64,000 bases of DNA from the NCBI RefSeq assembly GCF_900108185.1, contig NZ_FNVA01000001.1:1-64000 (forward strand), read 5' to 3'. This document shows positions 43,901-52,538 of this stretch, in pieces. The stretch's first letter is position 1; every line of letters starts with the position of its first letter. This stretch comes from Bryocella elongata (GTDB lineage: Bacteria; Acidobacteriota; Terriglobia; Terriglobales; Acidobacteriaceae). Made by a program: the position numbers and the translations under genes. The notes under the pieces are model-generated. The model did no database searches. It saw only the letters and a list, made by a program, of their open reading frames with translations, and had not been told where the DNA came from.

Positions 43901-44563
43901 CAGGCCGTCCAGCGTGTAGAAGGTGGAGCGGCTTGTCTGCCCATTCAGTGAAGGAGCGATATAGTTGGTGCCGCTCCCAATATTGTTGTCCGCGGTGTTG
44001 CTCGGGTTGTTGTTCTGCCCCACGCTGATCGGCGTAGCGCCGGGCGTCAGCTCCAGTAGCACGGTGAAATTGCGCCCATTCAGCGGAAGGTCATTCACTT
44101 CCGTGGTGGACATGATCGTGCCCAGCTCCGAGGTTGCGGACTCGACCTGTGTTCCAACCGCCTCGACCGTCACGCTTTGACTAGTGTCACCCACCTTCAG
44201 TGAAGCATTGATGTTCACCGTCTGGTCGACGCCGACCGGGAACGGTGCGATCTTCTCCGTCTGGAACGTGGGTGCGGCGATGGTGAGCGTATATCGCGCT
44301 GGCGGCACGCTGACGAAGTTGTAGTCGCCGGCGCCGTTGGAACTGGTGACGCGAACGACGTTGGTGTCGACATTCGTCAACGTAATCTTCGCTGCAGGCA
44401 CCTTGGCTCCGGTGGGATCAGAGACCGCTCCGGTAACCGCGGAGGAAGAACTCTGACCGGCAGCCGGATGGGGTGACAGTACGAAGGCGAGAATCGCGGA
44501 TGCGAGAAGCATCAACATCCGGAAACTTCTTGTGGTTGTGGATCGGTGTGACATGCGCGTCAT
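40901..44563 (-). CDS. TonB-dependent receptor, Oar-like, with carboxypeptidase-regulatory domain
   Basis: A 1220-residue outer-membrane receptor for large substrates. A signal (LMLLASAILAFVLSPHPAAG) leads to a CarboxypepD_reg beta-sandwich (AVTGAVSDPTGAKVPAAKITL, YNFVSVPPARYTLTI) at about 38-120. A plug follows with LPLNGRNFTVLLELTPG and a Ser/Asn-rich YTLDGLNDTNNWYNT. About 850 residues of barrel end in ILQFSGKILF. A ribosome site GGAGG precedes ATG 44563. Its position between the IclR regulator and secreted esterase/beta-helix genes suggests uptake of oligosaccharides from a pectin-like polymer. Classical TonB boxes are not obvious, as is usual in this group. Confidence 0.9.
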   Translation of the reverse strand: MTRMSHRSTTTRSFRMLMLLASAILAFVLSPHPAAGQSSSSAVTGAVSDPTGAKVPAAKITLTNVDTNVVRVTSSNGAGDYNFVSVPPARYTLTIAAPTFQTEKIAPFPVGVDQTVNINASLKVGDTSQSVTVEAVGTQVESATSELGTIMSTTEVNDLPLNGRNFTVLLELTPGATPISVGQNNNPSNTADNNIGSGTNYIAPSLNGQTSRSTFYTLDGLNDTNNWYNTYAIPPIIDTILEFKISAHDSAQYGGVQGGVVNLATKSGTNTVHGSLWEFVRNNAFDSVPWVPPSTPSIYRVNQFGVQAGGPVVIPHLYNGRDKTFFEVAYEGFRRTQNSASNLLVPNAAEMAESSWGSGINLPYADFSSAQTGLVDSTTKNPCLSSATTVSAYSCQLFDPTGNNNANNSRPAYLGNQIPASELDPRAVAYINAIFPAPRVIPGYAITTYNEQVTTPSVENTYNYMIRIDEHIGTRDFIFARYNNWQEKNTSSTFPHLYSYGQLPAQQYGVSWLHVFSPSLSVQVQYGRTHVTSNSYAAFDSSAPFNAYQPNPSLAQNFIGNITLTPDVAVSGGTNGFGAGENSSPAPNEANIHEWLGSISKTIGRHVITAGGGWAEINYGETIRNDTVSFSGSQTANFSGNPINTTAGLGSAYKNQTGIGLASFLIDEPTSATKRNVLLTERPGGIGNIYVQDSWKILPRLTANIGIRYDRTVIPQYGTNASIGQQGSIETGDFDFNNGYYELMVAPPTCAVRQRAPCLPSSTLPANVVIAPHEKILHGSKTNLGPRFGLAYSVNPTLAIRGSFGIFFDNWAASIQLPQNFQGSWPDVGTLGVTGLNTNGSALYVSGQNPFAVGTSLAGLEPAASPFTSNVNYFVDPLIKNPYSEQYNLGIEQQFGHNTLLSLNYVGSESHRLDIGGYYNTGALSTTSFATRLAQDINQTTGVYTTGANATGQPFPYMQPNKWDRPGGNSTYNALQASLAHSTANGLTFHAAYTWSKVIDEADDGYFGVEGGVSEDPYNIRGSRGPAGFNIPHLLTVALTYAVPVGKNQSFSTGNRVADYILGNWEVGTIFIMRSGQNFNVTAAGDIGNTGNGNTYERAQYNGANLTPVGGRNRFQWFNTAALTTPAAGTLGNFGRNVLMAPTYYQADTSIFRNFPIWDNLKLSLRADAFNVLNHPVLASPGSATTTPTSVTNGIPSGFGVITGTANAQRILQFSGKILF

Positions 44564-44792
44564 CGAGCGCCTCCCTGAAAACGGAACAATTCCTGTTGCA
44601 AGAACGCGCGAATCCTATAAAGCTCCAAATTCTTCTGTCAACAGATTTTTTATTGGTCACGATTCGTTTTCATATATTGAAGAGCCAGAGTTACATCCGC
44701 AACGCGGCTTCGAGGCGCCGGATTCACACCGTCTTGAGGGGCTGCACGCAGAACTGACGCAACTTAGCAAGGCGGGAACGCGCCTCGTCCTT

Positions 44793-45968
44793 CTAGCGAA
44801 GGATGAGATCGAGGTAGGCTTCAACGGCCTTTGCCCAAAGCACACCGTGCGCTTTGAGACCGGCATCATTGAAGTGAGTGCCTTTGCCCTCATTCTGCCG
44901 GTAGGCCGAGGTGAGGGTATCGGTGTCGGGCCCTTCCAGCGCGATGCCGCTCTGCCAGAGGCTGGCTTGAGCCGCCCGGATCGGAGGGCAGGACTGATCC
45001 TCCGGCGTATGGTAGGTCGCCTCTGCAACAAACCAGGGCAGCTTCCAACCCGCCTGATTCCGGGCAGCCACGATGACGCGCTCCATCATGCGTCGATACG
45101 TCTCGGCCGTGATGTCATGCGCGGGCGGCTGATGGGAATCAGACTCTCCCTGGTGCCACAGGACAGCGCGAAATCCTCCAACGCCCAATTGCTGGATGCG
45201 CTCCATCATGCCGTTGAAGAGCGTGCCATCGCTGACGAGCGTTCCGTCCGGCTTTACAGTGATGTACTTCGTCATCGTGGGCATGACTTCCACGCGGTCT
45301 CCCGCAGGCAGCCACTGCCGCACGCTGGTGGACCCATGGCCCACCGAAGCTACGCCAATCGGTACACCATACCGGCGATAGAGCGAGTCGCCGAAGGATG
45401 GGATAAAGCTGCCCTTCGTGCTGTTGTCCTGTACGCCAGGCTGTGGATCGTTTGCTAGTCTCCAGGCGTTCCCGCTGAAGGTCGTGACCATACCGGTCTC
45501 CGAGACCTGTCTTACCTCTCCATAGTTCGTAGAGTTCGACTGGCCAGCGATAACGAATACCTCGCCGACGCCCACGTGCGCCACGGTGGCTGTTTCAATC
45601 GTCTGCGAGTGGCTCTGGATTCTGATCTGCACGGTGTAGAAGCCGCCCGCCGGCGTCTTCAACCCTCCGTGGAACTGGCCGCTTCCGCGATCGTATGCCA
45701 CACGCTGCCAGCGTGAAGGGAGAGGACCCGTGACGGAGCGACCGGTGATGAGAACTTCAACCCTGCTGGCCCCGGAGGGCGCATGGCCCTGAATGGAGAT
45801 TGTGCCAACCAGACGCGTCGAACGTTGAAACACCTGGTAGTCGAGAGGAGAGGTGATGCTCAACGCTGCAGCCGGCGGTGGGGTCTGCGCGGACAGCACT
45901 CCGCCGAGGCAAAGTATGAGCCCCAGCACGCGGGCCAGGATCGAGCCATGACGGCGATAAGTCTTCAC
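44793..45968 (-). CDS. Sialate O-acetylesterase-type (SGNH/CE6) secreted esterase
   Basis: This should remove acetyl groups from sugars of a polysaccharide (sialate, xylan or pectin; context favours a plant polymer). The SGNH blocks are visible: VIAGQSNSTNYGE (catalytic Ser), VLWHQGESDSH (block with oxyanion Gly and Gln/Glu), and THFNDAGLKAHG near the end with the His/Asp. An N-terminal Ig-like domain (LSITSPLDYQVFQRS) precedes it. I prefer the GTG at 45968, which begins a signal peptide (SILARVLGLILCLGGVLSA) with GGAG upstream. A start at 46097 would place 43 unlikely residues before the signal. It is 392 residues long. It points away from the beta-helix gene, with a shared promoter region. 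Confidence 0.8.
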   Translation of the reverse strand: MKTYRRHGSILARVLGLILCLGGVLSAQTPPPAAALSITSPLDYQVFQRSTRLVGTISIQGHAPSGASRVEVLITGRSVTGPLPSRWQRVAYDRGSGQFHGGLKTPAGGFYTVQIRIQSHSQTIETATVAHVGVGEVFVIAGQSNSTNYGEVRQVSETGMVTTFSGNAWRLANDPQPGVQDNSTKGSFIPSFGDSLYRRYGVPIGVASVGHGSTSVRQWLPAGDRVEVMPTMTKYITVKPDGTLVSDGTLFNGMMERIQQLGVGGFRAVLWHQGESDSHQPPAHDITAETYRRMMERVIVAARNQAGWKLPWFVAEATYHTPEDQSCPPIRAAQASLWQSGIALEGPDTDTLTSAYRQNEGKGTHFNDAGLKAHGVLWAKAVEAYLDLILR

Positions 45969-46481
45969 GCATTCACTCCACTCCACGACACGCTTGAGGC
46001 GTTGCTCTCGTAATTTCACCAGCCAACAGACAGTTTCATCAGCGGCGCTACGGATTTTATCCGAACGTTCCAAATGCCATCCAGGAAAGATCATCAAGGG
46101 CGCAGGATCATTGTTGCCTCAGGAAACGTGCCGACAGACGGATGCTGCGAGCGTGCAGATTCGCATATGAAAATACTTTTTCATTGACAATAGAACACGC
46201 CTTCTGAAATCGTCAGAGCCGGTTGTAGCCGGATGCGAGATGCGCCGTCCCATCGAATGACATGCACTGAAAGTTCCATGAGCCCTCACTCTCGGACGCA
46301 CAAGGCGCATGGTTCGGGCTGGCAGCAAGCCCACACTGTCGTCGCATGCGGTGAGCGTGCATGTATATGGAACGTTGTGGAGACAAATCATCATCACGGC
46401 CGGGCAGTGAGAGTTCGCGTTCGAACCTTGCAGCCGATTGCCAGCGAAGGACGAAACGTCCGCAAAGATAGCAGGGGATGG
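45969..46481. promoter_or_regulatory. Divergent promoter region of esterase and beta-helix genes
   Basis: These 513 bases contain no supported gene. A palindrome ATGAAAA-TACT-TTTTCAT at 46167-46184 has the GAAA-N6-TTTC form of KdgR (IclR-family) operators. The same 9-mer ATATGAAAA recurs on the minus strand at 44667-44675, upstream of the TonB receptor. The encoded IclR regulator is the natural candidate to bind them. TTGACA at 46184-46189 could be a -35 box. Confidence 0.45.
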
Positions 46482-49037
46482 ATGTATAGATACGGTTGGT
46501 TGAGAAGGATGTCGGTGGTTGGCATCGCGGCGATTGGCGTGACCCTGTCTTTCGGGGGCATGCAGGCGCAGACGATCTACGTCTCCCCTCGTGGTCGCGA
46601 TCAGGCAAGTGGCAGCAAGGGGTCGCCGGTTGCGTCCCTTCAGCAAGCCATTCAGCTGGCGCGTGCCACGCGCGAGCATGTGGTGGAGATCGAGGCTGGC
46701 ATCTATGTCCTGCCCGCTCCGCTGCATCTCACTGCCGCTGATTCGGGCCTGTCCCTGGGCGCCGCGGCTGGGCAGCACGTGACGCTGAGTGGAGGGACGC
46801 GCGTGCAGGAATGGAAGCTCGTCGACCGCCAACGTTCCCTCTGGTCTGCAACGTTGCCGGCTGGCGTCGCGCCACCGAGGCAGATCTATATTGATGGCGT
46901 CAGGGCGAGACGCGCCAAGGGGCGCGTCCCCGTTGGCCTCACCATGACCGACCGCGGCTACACCGCAGACAGCGATCTGCTCGCGCATTGGAAGCATCCC
47001 GAGGAGATGGAGTTCGTCTACACAGGTGGCAATGCGCTGTGGAGTGAGCCCGAAGTCGGGCTCGGTGGATGGACCGAACCCCGTTGCCCGCTGGCATCGA
47101 TTCACGGCACGGAGATCGAGATGGCACAGCCATGTTGGGATAACTCGACCAAGCGCATCAAGACGGCTGGTGCGACACGCCCCAACAATCTCGTTGGGCC
47201 CGCGAGCGTGGGAAAGCAACCCACCTTCATGGAGAATGCTTACGAACTGCTCGGCACGCCGGGCGAGTTTTACTTCGACCGCACAAGCCGCAAGCTCTTC
47301 TATACGCCCCGTTCCGGGGAGGATCTCCGCAACGCCGATGTAGAAGCGCCAGTGCTTGAATCGCTGCTCGAGATCGCCGGGGATGAAGCGAAGCCAGCAC
47401 ATGACATCACCATCGCGGGTCTCACCTTTGCCTATGCCGGTTGGCAGGAGCCAAGTGGGCCCGAAGGTTTCTCCGAGATTCAGGCGAATTATCGAGTCAC
47501 AGGCAAGGATGGCGCGACCCGCCAGGCCCTATGTACTCTGGCGCCGCAAGGAACTTGCCCGTATGCTGCGTGGAGTCCTGAGCCTGCAAATGTGACCACG
47601 CACTTCGCGGATTCGGTCCACTTCAAGCGGGATACCTTCACTCACCTCGGAGCGGCTGGCCTTGCGATCGCAGATGGTGCACACAACAACCTTGTTGAAG
47701 GTTGCGTCTTCAGCGACATCTCGGGTAACGGGTTGGAGTTGGCGGGAGTTGCTGCCCCTGAAGCTGCGGATCCGGCCTTCGCCGTCGGCAACAAAGTCGA
47801 AAATAACCTCTTCCGCAACGTTGGGGCGGAGTTTCATGGCGGTATTCCGATCGTCGTTGGATATGCCCGCTTCAGCCATATCGCCCACAATCAGATCGAT
47901 CATGTTCCTTACGCCGGGATTTCGATGGGCTGGGGCGGCTGGCCCGACAAGATCGGCTTGCCGGGCGTTGCAAATCGTTCTACAGGCAATGTCGTCGAGA
48001 AGAACCGGATCACACGATTCATGCTCAATCTCGCGGACGGCGGCGGCATTTATACGCAGGGCCGGACCGGCGTGACCATCGCCGATGGCGAACACGTCGA
48101 GGGAAATGTCATTGACCTCCAGTTCAGCACGGGCCACGGCATCTACACCGACAACGGTTCGGCGATGATTACCATCCGCGGGAACGTGGTCTTCAACACC
48201 AACCACGACAACATCGCATCGGCCCATAAGGATTACTACGATGGTCTGAAGGGAGACGTGAACGATCCGCTTGCCATCGAGGACAACTGGTGGCAGCAGG
48301 GCGACCCGGACTCCGATGCGAAGCAGATCGTTCGCTCGGGAAATCATCTGATCGATGCGCTGAACCAGGCTCCCGGGGAAGTCCTTTCGTCGGCTGGCCT
48401 TGAGCCCGCGTTCCGCGATCTTCTGGCTCCGCCCGCTCGAGCGGTAGCGCCGGAGGCGCCCACGGGCGTGGCCGTCTTCCTCACGCCGGCGGAGGCCTAT
48501 GTTACATGGCGACCCTCTGTCTTTGAGGGCGGGGCCGCTGTCGACCGCTACATCGTGCGGTCGAGCGATGGTGGTGAGACTGTGCTCTCAGCAGCAGAGT
48601 TTGATCGTCTCGGCTACGCGGTGCAGAAGCTGAAGCCTGGAGCGGAATCTCTGCGCTTCACGGTATCGGCCTCGAATGCTGCGGGCGTCAGCGTGGCGTC
48701 CCTGCCATCGTTGCCAGTATCTCGAGCGACGTCGCAGCAGCCCGTGCCCGGCAAACCCGATGAAGCGAGTGTCGAAATCCAGGGCACACGAGCGAGCATC
48801 CACTTCGCCGCGCCGAAGAACAGCAAGGACATCATTGCCTATGCCGTGACCGTAGATCCCGATGGCCGGCACGAGGTCTTTACCGGCCGCAGAGTTCTGA
48901 CTCTCGCCGGGACGCATCGTACCTTCGTCACCCTCGATGGGCTCACGCCCGGCAGGCAATATCGATTCGCCGTCTCGGCGATCAATCCATCAGGCGAGGG
49001 TGAGAAGCTGTGGGTCGAAGGCAAACATACCAACTAA
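46482..49037 (+). CDS. Secreted right-handed parallel beta-helix protein with C-terminal fibronectin-III domains
   Basis: An 851-residue exported protein. A signal peptide (MSVVGIAAIGVTLSFGGMQA) is followed by TIYVSPRGRDQASGSKGSPV, the opening of DUF1565/pectate-lyase-type beta-helices. The helix core runs to about residue 640, with repeated short strands such as HDITIAGLTFAYAGW, HNNLVEGCVFSDISGNGLEL and TGNVVEKNRITRF. The last 180 residues form two fibronectin type III-like modules (PTGVAVFLTPAEAYVTWRPS; ASVEIQGTRASIHF). It is likely a polysaccharide lyase or glycosidase of the pectin or alginate type. Start ATG 46482 is supported by AGGGGATGG; upstream codons are not signal-like. It is adjacent to a second beta-helix gene. 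Confidence 0.75.
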   Translation: MYRYGWLRRMSVVGIAAIGVTLSFGGMQAQTIYVSPRGRDQASGSKGSPVASLQQAIQLARATREHVVEIEAGIYVLPAPLHLTAADSGLSLGAAAGQHVTLSGGTRVQEWKLVDRQRSLWSATLPAGVAPPRQIYIDGVRARRAKGRVPVGLTMTDRGYTADSDLLAHWKHPEEMEFVYTGGNALWSEPEVGLGGWTEPRCPLASIHGTEIEMAQPCWDNSTKRIKTAGATRPNNLVGPASVGKQPTFMENAYELLGTPGEFYFDRTSRKLFYTPRSGEDLRNADVEAPVLESLLEIAGDEAKPAHDITIAGLTFAYAGWQEPSGPEGFSEIQANYRVTGKDGATRQALCTLAPQGTCPYAAWSPEPANVTTHFADSVHFKRDTFTHLGAAGLAIADGAHNNLVEGCVFSDISGNGLELAGVAAPEAADPAFAVGNKVENNLFRNVGAEFHGGIPIVVGYARFSHIAHNQIDHVPYAGISMGWGGWPDKIGLPGVANRSTGNVVEKNRITRFMLNLADGGGIYTQGRTGVTIADGEHVEGNVIDLQFSTGHGIYTDNGSAMITIRGNVVFNTNHDNIASAHKDYYDGLKGDVNDPLAIEDNWWQQGDPDSDAKQIVRSGNHLIDALNQAPGEVLSSAGLEPAFRDLLAPPARAVAPEAPTGVAVFLTPAEAYVTWRPSVFEGGAAVDRYIVRSSDGGETVLSAAEFDRLGYAVQKLKPGAESLRFTVSASNAAGVSVASLPSLPVSRATSQQPVPGKPDEASVEIQGTRASIHFAAPKNSKDIIAYAVTVDPDGRHEVFTGRRVLTLAGTHRTFVTLDGLTPGRQYRFAVSAINPSGEGEKLWVEGKHTN

Positions 49038-49066
49038 CGGACTCTCGTTGATTTGAGGTGGGTGGC

Positions 49067-50632
49067 ATGGTTCTTGAGTTTCGGAGGCACTGGCTTCTTT
49101 GCGCAACGCTGGCCACGGGGCTATCGTTCGCGGCGCAGCCGGTGGCGGGCCAGAGTGCGTGGGCCGCGATCGGTCCGGACGGCAAGTTGGCATACCGGCA
49201 TCTTCCCGGTGGAGACCATATCGCGGACTTCTCCTCGGCAGGATACAGAGGCGGCGGAGTCGCTCTGCCGATGGTGCCGATGAAGCGCGCCGTAACTCCT
49301 TCCGGACAGGACGACACCGCAGCGATTCAGAAGGCCATCGACGAGGTCGCCGCGCTGCCTCAGGTCGATGGCTTCCGTGGCGCGGTTGTTTTAAGGAAAG
49401 GCACCTATCATTGCTTCGGCACGATTCTGCTCACTGTCTCAGGTGTGGTGCTGCGTGGGGAAGGCGCTGACGATACTGGCACGACGATCGTGATGACCGG
49501 TGAGCCGCATGTTGCCATCCGGGTTCGTGGAAAGCTCGATGTGCAGACCGTGGGTGCTCCCGTGCAAGTCGCCGATACTTACGTTCCTTCCGGCGCAACG
49601 ACGTTCCATGTTACCGATGCTTCGGGCATTCATGCAGGCGACACGCTCTCGATCGTCAAGCCTGTTACCCCGGCATGGGTTCAATTCATGGGGATGGATG
49701 CGTTGGGGCTTCGCGGCGGCAAGCCGGAGCATTGGATCGATGGAACGCTGCAGGTCAGGCGTCGCGTCGCATCCGTCAAAGGGAACGCAGTAACGTTGGC
49801 TGTGCCGCTGATGGACTCGTATGACGCGAAGTATCTCGGTGTGGGCGCGGTAAGTGTGACCAGGGTTCAAGTGAGCGGGCAGGTGGAGGAGGTCGGCGTG
49901 GAAGACCTCCGCGTGGTTGCGCCCAGCCGTAGCATCACGTTTGGCACGCCGGAGTTCGACGGCCTGATGATGAACGATGCTGCGGACTGCTGGTTGCGGT
50001 CCCTCGTATTCCTGGAGACGACGAGCTCAGTTGGCATCGACTCCGGTACGGAGCGAATTTCAGTCGTCAGGACGGACGTCGTGAATAAGACGCCGATCGT
50101 CGGAGAAGCCAAGCCATCCGACTTCGAGGCGAACGGTCAACAGATTCTCTTTGACCGCATCACCGCCAGCGGAGATCGAACGTTCTTCTTCCTGACACAA
50201 GCCAAGCAGCAGGGGCCCGTCGTCCTGTTGCACTGTCGCTTCACGGGTGACAGCCACATCCAGCCCCATCAGCGCTGGTTTACAGGGCTGTTGATCGATG
50301 GTTGTGATGTCCCGGACGGCGGCATCGACCTCATGAATCGCGGGATGATGGGCTCGGGCCATGGTTGGGCGATTGGCTGGTCGGTGATCTGGAACAGCAG
50401 TGCAAAATCCTTCGCAGTGAATACGCCGCCAGGCACAGCGAACTGGTCAATTGGTAACCGGGGCGAGGAGCTGAACCCTCCGCAACCGGCCAGAGATGCT
50501 GGCAAGGAAGTTGCACTGCAGCCCGGCATGATTGAGTCGCCCGGCAAGCAAGTCAAGCCCGCGAGCCTATACCTCGAGCAGCTTTCCGAGCGACTCGGAC
50601 GAGATGCGCTAAGGAACATCGGCTACAAGTAG
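49067..50632 (+). CDS. Secreted pectate-lyase-superfamily beta-helix protein
   Basis: A 521-residue exported protein. A signal peptide (HWLLCATLATGLSFAAQPVAG) precedes the Pectate_lyase_3-type motif (TPSGQDDTAAIQKAIDEVAAL, then GAVVLRKGTYHCFGTI). Beta-helix strands continue, for example VEEVGVEDLRVVAPSRS, CWLRSLVFLETTSSVGID and VVLLHCRFTGDSHIQPHQ. No catalytic set can be named with confidence. ATG 49067 is used with GAGGTGGG upstream; a GTG at 49058 overlaps that site. It starts 29 bp after the larger beta-helix gene and is in the same operon. Confidence 0.75.
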   Translation: MVLEFRRHWLLCATLATGLSFAAQPVAGQSAWAAIGPDGKLAYRHLPGGDHIADFSSAGYRGGGVALPMVPMKRAVTPSGQDDTAAIQKAIDEVAALPQVDGFRGAVVLRKGTYHCFGTILLTVSGVVLRGEGADDTGTTIVMTGEPHVAIRVRGKLDVQTVGAPVQVADTYVPSGATTFHVTDASGIHAGDTLSIVKPVTPAWVQFMGMDALGLRGGKPEHWIDGTLQVRRRVASVKGNAVTLAVPLMDSYDAKYLGVGAVSVTRVQVSGQVEEVGVEDLRVVAPSRSITFGTPEFDGLMMNDAADCWLRSLVFLETTSSVGIDSGTERISVVRTDVVNKTPIVGEAKPSDFEANGQQILFDRITASGDRTFFFLTQAKQQGPVVLLHCRFTGDSHIQPHQRWFTGLLIDGCDVPDGGIDLMNRGMMGSGHGWAIGWSVIWNSSAKSFAVNTPPGTANWSIGNRGEELNPPQPARDAGKEVALQPGMIESPGKQVKPASLYLEQLSERLGRDALRNIGYK

Positions 50633-50795
50633 CGCGCACGGTCCTGCAACGGCAACCTCACCCGGGAGCTGCCATTGCAGTCAACCGCAGAGATCCTTAA
50701 GAGTCCGAGGTGTGGAGTACCCATGGTCCGGCGACTCGTGGAACGCCATCTCCCGCATGACGTTGAAGGCGTCGCGTTCCGTGCTCACGGCGAGA

Positions 50796-52205
50796 CTAGC
50801 GATGCACGTGGAGAGCCACGACCTGTGGAGGAGCAGGGCTGTCCTTCACGACGTTGGCTGCGATCATCATCTCGAAGTGGGGCAGTGTCCCGTCCTTTCC
50901 GCGCATGCGGCGAAGAATGGGCAGCAGTTGTTGATCATCCATCATCAGGTCGACTGCAGACTCCGTTCCCGCCATGTTGATTCCTTCCAGCAGCAACACA
51001 TCTCCCGTGCCATTCAGGTTTGGCAGAAATGCGACGACCGCGTAGATCTGGCGAGGGCCTTCGAGTTCGGGGCGATAGACTGCCGGCTCTCCCGGCTGGG
51101 GGTTCTTATTGAGAAAGACTGCAGTCTTCTCCGGGTTATCGATCGAAAAGACAAAGTCCATCTGGCGCTCGAACAGTTCGACCCAGGGATCTGCCTCCTG
51201 GGCGCCAACAATGATGGTGTTACCGTTCTTGAAGTCATCCAGGCGCATGTCGCGGCTGAACCGCACTGTAGTACGGTCTGGCAGCGCCTCCGGCAAACGC
51301 AACAGGCGGATCGCTGCCGTCGCATCGACGAAGGACGTGTACCGGCGCCCCGAGAGGAAGAGGGCGAAGTTCGGATCGACGTGCTCCACATACGGAAGCT
51401 CTTTTGCGAAGTCGTTGTTGACGTACTCAGAGAGGCTCACGTAGCGCCGCGCTGTGGCATGAAAGAGGACGAGCCCGGAGTCGCCGAGAACCACCTGCGT
51501 TGGCTCCTCCGTGTTGAAGAGACGACTCCACAACGGATGATTGCGGTCGTGGTACGCGTGCGCCCGCAGCATAGCGAGCGCGCGCCACTGATAGACAACG
51601 GCGGCGACGAGCAAGATCACCAGACACAGCGTCAGCGTAAGCACCGTGCGATATCGGCTCATCACCTCGCGGAGGTCGGGAGAGATCGCGGTCGCCACCA
51701 GTGCCGGTTCGGGGACGAGCACCCGCAAGTCGTCCTCGGTGTGAGGAGCGGCTTCGGGAAGCGCTCCCGTCGCGAGTTGGGGAGGCATCTGCTCGCGCCC
51801 TTGAGCACCTGCTGACGCAGTCTCCGCACCCGGGATAAAGGTTGGCACATAACCGCCCCGGGGAATGATCAGGGTCAGCGGCTCCGACCGGCCATCGTGC
51901 CGGAAGTAGTGCTCGAGCTTGCGGCGAAGCCGCAAGGCGTGCGATCGCACGATCGTGTCCGAGGTGGAATCGTAGTCCGCGGACCGCCCGAACAGAGCCG
52001 TGCCCAGGTACTGTTCGCTGATGGTGTCTTCGTGGCCCTGGAGAGTCAGCTGACTGACGTGACGCAGGAACTCCGACAGCCGTGGCGAGCGCTGGAAGTC
52101 CCGAGTGGCAAGAATTCTTTCCACCAGCAACCAGCGCGGGTCACCGGTGTAGCCACGATCCTCTTCCGTTGTCCCCGGTGCCACCACGCTGCAATCCTCA
52201 CCCAT
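50796..52205 (-). CDS. Membrane-anchored winged-helix transcription regulator (acidobacterial type)
   Basis: Residues about 25-125 form a DNA-binding domain of the kind common in Acidobacteria (RILATRDFQRSPRLSEFLRHV, YDSTSDTIVRSHALRLRRKL, LTLIIPRGGYVPTF). This resembles an OmpR-like winged helix in a cytoplasmic position. A single transmembrane helix follows at about 188-210 (VLTLTLCLVILLVAAVVYQW). The remaining 255 residues are periplasmic, with no TPR or kinase motif (VVLGDSGLVLFHATARRYVSL, TIIVGAQEADPWVELFERQMDF). This is a ToxR-like one-component sensor that could read the periplasm and act on the divergent TonB-receptor operon. Confidence 0.8.
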   Translation of the reverse strand: MGEDCSVVAPGTTEEDRGYTGDPRWLLVERILATRDFQRSPRLSEFLRHVSQLTLQGHEDTISEQYLGTALFGRSADYDSTSDTIVRSHALRLRRKLEHYFRHDGRSEPLTLIIPRGGYVPTFIPGAETASAGAQGREQMPPQLATGALPEAAPHTEDDLRVLVPEPALVATAISPDLREVMSRYRTVLTLTLCLVILLVAAVVYQWRALAMLRAHAYHDRNHPLWSRLFNTEEPTQVVLGDSGLVLFHATARRYVSLSEYVNNDFAKELPYVEHVDPNFALFLSGRRYTSFVDATAAIRLLRLPEALPDRTTVRFSRDMRLDDFKNGNTIIVGAQEADPWVELFERQMDFVFSIDNPEKTAVFLNKNPQPGEPAVYRPELEGPRQIYAVVAFLPNLNGTGDVLLLEGINMAGTESAVDLMMDDQQLLPILRRMRGKDGTLPHFEMMIAANVVKDSPAPPQVVALHVHR

Positions 52206-52538
52206 GCAGGTTGGCCATCCTGTTGCCGTTCCATGCCATCGCTAGATGAATTGAACCTAGTTTCCATGAATGCAGCGTGAATCACCTGCGTTTCACGTGG
52301 CCATCCGTCATGGAACGAAGCCTTGCATGTCGTTGATTTTGCAAATCGTCGTCGTTGATGGTGCATGAATCACTGAGAATTCACTGCGTTCTCGTTCTGC
52401 GGCGTCCCTAGTGTCGGCATTGGACACGCAGACAGCGGAGTGGATCTTCCAATCCCTGCACGTCCTGCTTAATTTCGCGCAGCCGGCCTCCCCGCCGGTG
52501 TGCGCTGCTTCTTTCACCAGATGACGAAAGGAAGAACG
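52206..52538. promoter_or_regulatory. Divergent promoter region with repeated TGAATCAC sites
   Basis: The space between the membrane regulator and the TonB receptor contains CGTGAA-N10-TTCACG (52276-52297) and TGAAT-N8-ATTCA (52366-52383). Both begin with the same 8-mer TGAATCAC, about 88 bp apart. They are plausible operators for the divergently encoded regulator; no binding evidence exists. Confidence 0.4.
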
